Of a DNA stretch of 64,000 bases, positions 12,014 through 20,819 are shown in pieces. The position numbers and the translations under genes were made by a program. This stretch comes from Hyphodiscus hymeniophilus. Its lineage: Eukaryota; Ascomycota; Leotiomycetes; Helotiales; Hyphodiscaceae. Within the stretch, counting starts at the first letter, position 1; each line of letters starts with the position of its first letter. The DNA is taken from assembly GCA_016508695.1 (NCBI GenBank), contig VNKQ01000009.1, forward strand, positions 372,001 to 436,000, given 5' to 3'. Below the pieces are notes generated by a model. It searched no databases. It was not told where the DNA came from and saw only the letters and a program-made list of their open reading frames with translations.

Positions 12014-12773
12014 CTCTCTTAGCAAGGATTCGATTTATTTTGCTGCTGCGATTTAGCGAGGGATGATGTACCAGAGAAGAACGGTTGACATCGGCGTTTA
12101 TGATTTTAGTTTCCTTTGTCTGAACAAGGTGATGGGTGGCTGGTATATTACATTGATTGGCAAGGCCGGGCGATGGTGGTGTTCTGATGCAATGCACGCT
12201 TCGATATCAGTCCTCAATGATAGGACTTGTTTTTCTCGCATCTTAAGTCTCTAGTAGAAATGGGCAATGAAATGAAATACAATATACGAAAACAGTCTTA
12301 TGATTTCTATGTGATGATCGTCTTACCAGCAAGTGCTCCAATTTTGAAGTTTATTTAGACACGTTTATGAGCATCCTCATGGGTCAACCGCTTAGAGCGA
12401 TCAGGAATATGTTTTCATGGTTCTTTTGCACAAAACTATGAAATGGACTTAAAGATCTCGATTATTCTATAATTCAAAAAAGTCGGGCCCCGCTTTCCAA
12501 TCCACATATTGCAAGCTTTCATGGGAGAATCAGATCCTTGAAAGTCATAATCGTACATTATCCATCAAGGCTTGAACGACATTCTCGCAAATTGACGCCT
12601 CCAGTGAGGCAAGGACCCGCGTCTAGACTCTAGCCGTATCAAGTCTCACTTCTATCATACTAGCGGCTTGTTTTCTACGATACAAGAGAGTATTGCCGAA
12701 GTGGGCTGGGCTCCTAGAGTGTCTCGCAGCTTCGTTTGCCCATTGATATCCACAAGCACCTTCTTTCAAGCGC
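12014..12773. other. Intergenic region between converging bZIP and UstYa-like genes
   Basis: The two genes converge here, so 3' untranslated regions and terminators are expected. I see no further gene. Confidence 0.55.
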
Positions 12774-13783
12774 TCAGTCTCTCAGATCGGTGATGAAGGC
12801 TCCCTGAGGGGGTTTCAGTATCCCTTTGGTCTCTCCCTCTAGTACGCCGTTCTCCATCACGAATTCCCTGATCGCGTCATAGTCGCTACACGTTTTCATG
12901 CGTGCCATGTCCCCCGCCAACTTCCCATTCGGGCCGTACCACATGAACGGCACGATGCCTAGGTCCGCAGTGCATGCAATGCGGTTGCGTAGTATCTCGA
13001 GGCAATGGTCTAGTTGTCTATTAGCTCTACCCCACTCACGACAGCCAGCTCTGTTGAAGAGCCGGGCTACAGCTTACCGACGTGCTGAATCCTCCAGCTT
13101 TCCAACTCGGGAGGTTCACAGTTGGGCGGGTGACAGCCGGCGCGCGTGTGCTCTATGTTGTAGTACAAGTTCCTCCTCACCATGTTGACGCAGTGCATCT
13201 CGTGGATGGCCTCCGGGAGCACCGGGAACCCCTCCACTCCCAGATCGGGCCTGTCGATGTAGGCATGCCGCGCCGGGTCAATGTCTGCTCTCGCGGCCTC
13301 TTCCTTCGGTATCATGATGTAGCCGCCATCTGGTATCAAGGTCAGCACTGGGTGCAGGGAAATCGCTGCAGATGGATACTCACTCGATGCGTCGTACCAC
13401 TTCCATTTCGCATCTGCCTCGTCCGAGTTGTGCTCTCGGAAAAAACTCTTTTCTGGTGGGTACCAGCTCACATTGACGAATGTCGGCCTTGGATCCCGTA
13501 GCAGAGGCGCAAGAGTTGGAGGGACACCTCCCGGTGGCTGGTTGATCGATAGTGGATGCGGCTGCTTGGCGTTTTGCATATATATGAGGATCAAAAGCGT
13601 AACGATATTGGAAAGACTGAGCACTGATATCACTGCTACAACGCCTCGGTTCTCCCTGAGATATCCCGACCAGCTTCTTGAATTTCTATGCCATGTTGGC
13701 AATGATGTCGCAGACTCCGTCTCAGAAAGCTGTTCCTTTAAGAGAAGCCCCTCGGCATCGAGGTCCGAGGAATCTCTTATCAT
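12774..13783 (-). CDS. UstYa-family (DUF3328) oxidase, gene A of the RiPP locus
   Basis: Three exons on the minus strand (13384-13783, 13078-13329, 12774-13009) give 295 residues. The start at 13783 is the first ATG before a single membrane span at about 47-69. Both diagnostic HxxHC motifs are present: H-E-M-H-C (176-180) and H-V-D-H-C (216-220). The second is created by splicing across the 68-nt intron, which supports that intron. The 54-nt intron keeps the frame, so an unspliced reading is also open. After the second motif come L-R-N-R-I-A-C and D-L-G-I-V-P, as is usual. UstYa proteins are thought to be copper-type oxidases that form the ether or C-C ring of ustiloxins, asperipin and phomopsins at the secretory membrane. 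It is divergent from gene B and faces the repeat precursor. Confidence 0.9.
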
Positions 13784-14341
13784 AACTGCTTGTCGAGTGA
13801 AGCAACTATCAAAGCAGAAGCCGAACAGCGAAGGGTGATCAAAGGAGGATTCACATCGCAGTGCCAAATCCGTAGAAGGTGCAAGTCGTACCTCCAACCT
13901 CACGTGCGCTTTCCTATCTGTGGGCCTTCCCATGCAGAGAAAACTCCAAGGATGCTTATCGTAGGATTCAGCATGGTCGGGTCTTACCTTCGTGGCCTAC
14001 TGATCCGAGGCAACACGCTACCTAGGAGCATAGAGCGGCGTGGGCGGGTATGACACAATTGTGACCGTCGATGCGTCTTCGTGGCACATTTTTGACGGAC
14101 CTTCCCTATCTGGACACTGCACACGCCTCTACCGGGAGGGGCTTGTAAACTCAATTCCGACGTTACGTTGGGAGGATGAGTATCATTGGGAGTGAGGAAA
14201 CACCTTACGAGTGTGTCCCTTACCTCGTTGCTATTCCATCTGAAGAAATCATTTGACATAACGTTCGGTTATTTCTTTGGTATCTTGTCTGGGGAACCTC
14301 GATTGACTTCTAATTGTGCAGCACCAGTTATCGAAACGTAT
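13784..14341. promoter_or_regulatory. Shared divergent promoter of the two HxxHC genes
   Basis: Only 558 bases separate the start codons of gene A (-) and gene B (+), so they probably share control sequences and are co-expressed. I could not pick out a clear binding site. Confidence 0.5.
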
Positions 14342-15235
14342 ATGACGGCCAGCACAATGAAGCACGAAACGGATGCCTTCAAGAATGTCGAGTACAGCAG
14401 CCTCAATATGCAGCCGGTGCGGAGGAAGAGCTGGAATGCTCTATCTTTCGTCGCGGGCTTCGCGACAACTATCGTCGTAGGAGCCATTGCATTCTACATC
14501 TATCATACAATCGCCCTCCCGAAGACAGCAGCAGAGATTGAAGCTGAGGATTGGAACTACTGTGGGCGCTCGAGTGTCACGGCGATGGAACGAGGATGCG
14601 TTATGGAGCCAGTAAGTGGCCGGAATATCACAACGACTTCTATGTGTAACGGCGACAATCAAGTTTTGATCATGCCAGCAGAAGTTGATGTTGATTCCTT
14701 TATTCTTTTTCTGTATGAAGATACTAGCTGACTTCCCTTTTTCTGAAGTGGTTCTACGGCTTCATGCCACCTCAATGCGTGTATCCAGAGCTATCGAACA
14801 CCTTGCCCGTCTTTGAGGACCGTGATTATTTCAGGTATTGAATCGTCGACCTCGCAGCAAAGAACCCGCAAGCTCACAGTGTCTGCAGCGACGAGAACCT
14901 AACGCAACCTATATCTCGAGACCAGCTCTACGCTGGTAAACACAATGTCATTTACACCGACAAGTAAGTAGATATCCCATCGATCTCAGATCCACATTCG
15001 AAGACCAGATTATTCTGATGCCTGCAGGTATCACGATGAGCATTGCTTGTTCCAGTGGAGGAAACTTCAGTGGGCCGTGACGAACAGAATGGAGTTCGTC
15101 GACAACAAGACTATCAGCATGCATCATTCTAAGCACTGCGCCGATGAAATGACGAAGACTTGTGAGCTCGCAAACGTTCCGCGTGCGAATTATGTTGAGC
15201 TTGGTTTCTATCGCTGTCGAAAGACGCCTTGGTAG
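14342..15235 (+). CDS. UstY-like membrane protein with two HxxHC motifs, gene B of the RiPP locus
   Basis: Four exons (14342-14611, 14749-14834, 14889-14963, 15028-15235) give 212 residues. An N-terminal basic stretch is followed by one membrane span (about 36-57), then a lumen-side domain with cysteines at 74, 86 and 100 and the motifs H-D-E-H-C (146-150) and H-S-K-H-C (177-181). The first motif sits in Y-H-D-E-H-C-L-F-Q-W-R-K, a pattern of a fungal family usually called hypothetical. It differs from classical DUF3328 in length and surroundings but has the same paired motif and topology. The third exon could start at 14880 instead of 14889; the later acceptor leaves a better branch-site spacing. 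Likely a partner oxidase, by analogy with the UstYa/UstYb pair; this is inference. Confidence 0.8.
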
Positions 15236-16573
15236 TGTCTGTAGCCTCTCATGGCTGAGCTGTTCTGTATAGGTTGTGCTACTTACGTACTTGTACTCTT
15301 ATATCAATGAAGCTTAGAATTTCGAGATGCATAGCACAATTCTCTTCACCCATCTTGCGTGTGACCGGGTTTCCCCAATACTCTGGATATCTCAGTGGCA
15401 TGTCAGAAATGCCGAATTGTTCTACTGTCTGGACCAGCCAACCCCAGCAGCGAGTCTTCCATTGCCTACCTAGTTCTCTCTGATTGAAGAGGGCGGTGGT
15501 ATCTTTGCCAAGACCTGCAAGCTCCTGCAAAGCCGGAACTCCACCGCATAAGCATCAACGTGACGACGTCGTCGGCATGCCGCTTTGACAACGCTCTTTC
15601 CACACTTGCCAATCTACACAGCTGCCACTTTCGGTCCAGTCAACACCCACTCTTCGTTTACTCGTTTACTTTTTCACTTGATTGCATGATAATTGACCGC
15701 TACCATGCTGAGGAAGCAATGATCTCTGCTGCACATGGATCGTGCCGCCTAAAACCCGCTCCGACCTTCCCCTTTTATTAAGCGAGGGCTGGAATGTGGA
15801 GAGGAATAGGAGAAGACGGATCAAAAGTGACGTGCGCCTTGAGCTTGGTGTTTGTTGCCTCGTACGAACTCGTACGAATTCGTACAAGCCACCCAATTGC
15901 GGAGAGGGAATAGAATGTACGAACTATCTGATAGGTAATCATCGCAGCAGAGAGAGCAGAAATCGAGGAGTTGGTGTTGTTCAACTTCTATTCGTAACAC
16001 TCGGCCAATTACAGGTGCCATCTCGTTTACCATGAGCTGCACAACTTATCTAGGGAGTTTCGTGACAACGGAAGCTCTCTGTACATCTTGCTAGCCTTTT
16101 GTCACTTTTCACAGACTACCCAATGATCTGTTCTTTTCGGAAAGACTTGGTCCCGATTTGCAGTGCTATTCCCCTGCGAGGTTCTTGCAGAGTTGAGAGG
16201 CAGTTATCAAGACGTTCGTCTGCGAGGATCAAGTGAATGAATGCAACTTCGACGCCGTAGACGTTTCTCGCCACGTAATAAGTCGGGCGAAGCATGCTAG
16301 CACTGCTACTGCGGGCAATCTTCTCTCCGCAAGCATCAAGATCGCCGTTGATCTTTGAAATGCGAGGATAGTGTCAGAGTGGGATTCCTCGCTCCTTCCT
16401 CTCCTAGTTACTGCCATGCTCCTGTGAGGCGCTGCAGGACCGGTCCATCGACCTGACGTGCTTTACCTGGAAAAGAAATGATTACTTCTTCTCATCCCTA
16501 TATCTGACGGGTTGTTCAACACATCTGTCTCCCACCTAACCGTCGATACCAAAACATCCGAACATTCGCAACA
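15236..16573. other. Intergenic region upstream of the precursor gene
   Basis: About 1.3 kb without a supportable gene. It carries a tandem decamer at 15861-15890 and must contain the promoter of the repeat precursor. Short frames at 15279-15530 (-) and 15742-16035 (+) have no motif. Confidence 0.5.
15861..15890. repeat. Three tandem decamers CGTACGAAYT-like
   Basis: The units are CGTACGAACT, CGTACGAATT and CGTACAAGCC, the first two differing at one base. A further TGTACGAAC lies about 25 bases on. The self-complementary TTCGTACGAA core and repetition about 690 bases ahead of the precursor suggest a regulator site; this is untested. Confidence 0.4.
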
Positions 16574-16973
16574 ATGAAGATTACTCTGATACTCGCCGTC
16601 CTCGCCGCCACCGGCATGGCTGCTCCAGTCGCTAACAAGCGCAACTTCGATGGTAGTGAGTTTGTGTGAACTTCCTCTTCTGAAAAGCATAGGCTGATGT
16701 ATCTAAGTCTATGTCATAGGCGGTGAAGAAGGAGAGTCTGCTGAGAAGCGTAATTTTGATGGGAGTAAGTTGATACACAAACTGCTGTATATATGGAACT
16801 GACAACCTCAAGTCTATGTCATCGGCGGAGAAGAAGGAGAATCTGCTGAGAAGCGCAACTTTGACGGCATCTACGTGGTTGCTGGAAAAGAGGGTGAATC
16901 TGCCGAGAAGCGCAACTTTGACGGCATCTACGCGGTTGCTGGAAAAGAGGGCGAATCTGCCGAGAAGAAGTAG
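16574..16973 (+). CDS. Dikaritin-type RiPP precursor with four Kex2-separated core repeats
   Basis: Three exons (16574-16655, 16708-16764, 16813-16973) encode 99 residues. Residues 1 to about 17 form a signal peptide, followed by A-P-V-A-N-K-R. Then come exactly four 19-residue repeats, each starting N-F-D-G-I and ending E-S-A-E-K-R, except the last, which ends K-K at the stop. Repeats 1 and 2 contain Y-V-I-G; repeats 3 and 4 contain Y-V-V-A-G and Y-A-V-A-G. Dibasic sites fit Kex2 processing in the secretory path. This is the layout of UstA-like precursors, whose cores are cyclised by UstY proteins, and genes A and B lie just upstream. Both introns fall at the same point, after the first base of the repeat's Ile codon. 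The ring chemistry, biological activity and expression are not visible in the sequence. Confidence 0.92.
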
Positions 16974-17950
16974 AGCGATTTCAGCAGAATAACTTCCACA
17001 AATTTAGAGGCTTAGAGCTTGCCCAGCAAGGTGCAACCTGACATTGGCAATTACAAATCCACCGAAATCACAGGGGCGAATTTCCATTGCATAAATCGCA
17101 GAACATACGCTCTCGTTCAAGAAGTCTTGACTTGGTAGGTACAACGGGATCTAGTACCTCACTGCGAGAAGTCAACACTTGCGGTGCTTGAGGAACATCT
17201 TATTCAACTCGCTTCCAACTGATATCTGATGAGTAATACGCAAAGTGTATATCTACGAGGAACCACTCTGATTCTCTTATCCTTATGAGAAGGCGTAGTT
17301 GCTTATCACACACATGACATGACCCCGATCCAGCGATATGGTTAAGTATGCCGCATGCGTTTCGCTAGTACCTACAGACTACAGTAGGTACCGAGCTGCG
17401 GGTCTGCGGCAGAGGCCGCCGATTGTTACTTGGGTCAAGTTGCAACCACGAACCAACTTGAGCATGCGAGATTGGACTCCCGGTCCAGACTCTTGAAGGG
17501 ATCGATATTGGCGAGTGTTCCGGCTTCTGGGGTCTTGTCTTTGCTGCGTTCGTATATCTAGAACGAAGAAATTCTTCATCCGTGTCAATACGATGCTTGA
17601 CCATTCTTGAGGTCGGCCCCAGATTAAGGTGCTGACCCTTTTCAAAAGTCAGACTAAGATCCAAAATTTAGCGATCGACAGGGAGTTACATCTTAGTAAA
17701 GGGAGCGAGTTCAATCGTTGCCTGCCACTCTATTGGCGGCTGTAAATAATTGGAAATCGTAGAAAACGGGGTTGAGAGGAAGTGGTCAAACGTTCAGTGG
17801 CTTCCTAAGCTAAGATTCATGGAATCATTTAAGAAGGTTTTCATTGAGTCACTGGTCAACTTCACCACAATTCCAGACGTCTCTTACCAATAAGAAGCGG
17901 ACCGAGGCAGGCGACACCAAGAGTTTAGAGATCTCTACGAACATCTACAT
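16974..17950. other. Intergenic region downstream of the precursor
   Basis: No gene is supported. A 99-codon minus frame at 17365-17664 lacks any motif. No tyrosinase or flavin oxidase fragment was seen here. Confidence 0.5.
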
Positions 17951-19701
17951 TCATTTTGCCACTTTGGTCCCATTCTCAAGCGACCCTGCAGACCCATCTT
18001 CCGAGTACCCCGGCTCCATACCGACCACTTCTCCATTCTGCAGCGCATCGATATCGAGGCGAGGACCCGCGAAGTTCTTTCTTCCGTCGACGAACCACTG
18101 AACGACTGACACCACGAGGATTATGAAGAAGACGACGACGCAATAGTTCATGTTTGATCCGGTTACAGGCAAGGCCGGCGGGAACAAGAAGAGGACTGTG
18201 GTGAGGATCACGTAGGCCACGCCGATCTTGAATATCAATCAGCTTCAGTCTTCAGCAAGTGGGGGGTTTAATGACAACTAACCAGGTTGCAAGTCCATCC
18301 TAAAATGCTTGGGAGCTTGAATGGACGTGATGCTGGAAGCATTCTCCTACCACGGATGCAGTTGATAGCGACTGGAATGCCGTACGAGACGCCTAACGCA
18401 ACCACCGATGCAGAGATAATGGCGTTAAACGCACTACTAGAACCCAGAAAAATGCATCCAAAAATCACCACCAAAACTGTTGTAAGGTAGAGGGCATTGA
18501 GTGGGAGATCGAGCGTCGGGTGAACCTTCGCAAAAACTCGCGACACTGGAAGACCGCCGTCTCGAGCGAAAGCATAAGTCATTCGGCTCGAAGTGGTCAT
18601 GATGCTGGTGGTAGCGAACAATAGACAGACCAATGGGAAGATCAGAAGGCAGATCGCCCCAGCTTTGCTACCTGTGGCTGTGTAGAATATCTGGAGAAGC
18701 GGCCCTGCAGCGGATGAGATCACATCGTCGACGTTGCCTGCAACAAAAAGTAGGACCATGAGGAAGATGAACCCAGTAAAGACTCCGATGGCTACGCATG
18801 CAAGCATGATCTTGGGTCCTTCAACCGCTGGGTTCGGGATTTCTTCAATCACTAAATTTTTGTCAGCATTTCCCGCCGAGCAACTAGGGAAGAAACATAC
18901 TATGTGCAACAGCATCAAATCCCGTGAGTCCCAGGCCGGCTTGCAATAAACCAAGCAGCCACGCGATTCCATCCGGCCATCCCGTCTCGTTGATGAATTC
19001 CGTAAAAACGAACTTTGATGAGGAATAATCCGGGGAAGCGCAAGCGAGCAGAGTGATAGAAATGATCACAAATCCTAGTATCGACCAGATGAATGCGGAT
19101 TTCGTGACCAAGGGCAAGGCCCCTGTCATGAAAGTGTTGACGACGAATGCGATGACGTTGTAAGCAATGTAGATCAGGAATTGGTGCCAGCGCTGGGGAG
19201 AGTAACTCGGGTGCATCAATGAGATCACTCCGACAATCAATTGACTTCCGAGGAGTCCTCCAGACGCAACCAAAGCAATCCAGCCCGACACGTTAATCCA
19301 CCCCGTGATCCAACTTAAGATGGGAACCCATTTCTTCCAACTGATCACGGCCACCCAATGATACTGTCCTCCTGCTGTCGGATATGCTGAGAGAAATTCG
19401 GCCAGAGATGCAGCGAGAGAGAGATTGCAAATTCCAGCAGCTAAGCCTCAAGTCAGCTGTTGCCATGGGACTGGGGGATACATAAGTGCTTACTGATCAG
19501 TCCCCAGAGCACAGACGTGGGGCCTCCACTTGGTAGAGCAAGAGACAAACTTGCTGCGAGCGCAGTCCAAGAATTCAAGATCGCAAATGCCAGACCAAGC
19601 ATAGCAAGAGGAGAGAAGTTTCGGTTCAATTCCGCATGGTGACCCAATGCCGCCAACTGCGCGGCGTCCGCGTCGCTCTCCGGATGGTGATGTTCTTTCA
19701 T
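17951..19701 (-). CDS. APC-superfamily amino-acid/GABA/choline permease
   Basis: Four exons (19494-19701, 18901-19440, 18283-18851, 17951-18226) give 530 residues. Family signs include F-A-I-L-N-S-W near the first span, S-A-Y-P-T-A-G-G-Q-Y-H-W-V-A at spans 2-3, G-F-D-A-V-A-H in the middle and S-R-M-T-Y-A-F-A-R-D-G-G-L-P in the second half. About twelve membrane spans are expected. Relatives (yeast Uga4, Hnm1 and many fungal paralogues) import GABA, amino acids or choline across the plasma membrane. All introns (49-56 nt) have good junctions. It lies next to the RiPP locus, but this family mostly does uptake, so a role as exporter of the peptide is not supported. Confidence 0.93.
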
Positions 19702-20819
19702 CTTCCGTGCCAGTGTTCCAATGCACCGAAATCAATTAACAGATTATGGGATTATGGGATTATGGGAAGAAGACAACTTTAAACAAAGGGAATGAGGTAG
19801 GCCCTCGATCGACTCCACACTCACGGGAACCCCGAGCACTAACCCAGACCAGATCAACGTTGTCACGGCAGAACCTTGATGAAGGATACTCCGGGTTTCT
19901 TACTAAGAGCGACGATAAGAGAATGAGAGCTTTCAAATGGTCATGTTCCTCTCGTTTGTGAGGGGGAACTGACCCTTGGACATTATGCTGACCGGCGCAC
20001 ACTAATAATAATAATAATAAAACGTAAGGAATCTGACTCCTCGTCATTGCGCATACCCGTAGACTGTTTTAAGGACCTACGCCCTTTACCGCCCCCTTCA
20101 ACGCCGGTGGCGCCCAGAGTGCGGGGTGAACAATGCCCCTTTTGGTATCTTCGGATGACCGTTGTAAAAAGCTTGAAATTATAAGCTTGATTTACATATC
20201 TTGGCCAGTCATGTCGAGGTTTAAGTGACATTATTGCATGGGAGGCTTGTAAAGGGTTTGGAACTGGGGGTGAACGTCGGAATTGAAGCGAGGAGGCTTC
20301 CTCTTCAAGTGCTTGTGCTCACGTGCATTTACCTAAAGGGGTTGCGGCACAGAACCGGTTGCCGGGAACAGTGAATCACTGACTTTGGAAAGTTGGAGTT
20401 GGAGGTATGAAATTCAAGCAGAAAATGACCGACTGGCTGACTTTATAACTGCCTGTGTGCTTGATCACTTGGATTTGCTATGCCAACTTGATCTTGTTTT
20501 ATGGGGGCTTGCTAATACGAATGACCAAAACTCTACAATTATTATTGCGACCGTACCTAGCCAGCGAAGCGTCCCTACGTCTGAGGACCCACGCTCGTGC
20601 TGGTCTGGTATGTCCACCTGCACTTCCCCCAACATTACTTCTATATATAACTTCAAATTTCAAACCCGCTTTCTGCACCCCGTAATAGTAGGATTCCTTC
20701 CTGATATATACCCACAGGTGCGCTCACATCGACTGGAGCAGACACCGTTCCTTTTTTTCCCTATCTTCATTACCATGTATTTATTCATATTCGTGTATTG
20801 GTCTGGTCTGCCTTTCGTC
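19702..20819. other. Intergenic region with short tandem repeats
   Basis: Three copies of an 8-mer GATTATGG lie at 19742-19766 and a TAA/ATA run at about 20002-20020. No gene is supported. A plus-strand frame from 20385 to 20921 runs into the Zn2Cys6 gene and lacks motifs. Confidence 0.5.

Noticed and set aside
17365..17664. Possible extra gene of the RiPP locus
   Set aside because: No HxxHC, signal peptide, membrane span or repeat; probably chance.
17951..19701. Permease as the cluster's peptide exporter
   Set aside because: Sequence fits nutrient-uptake APC proteins; position alone is not evidence of a role.
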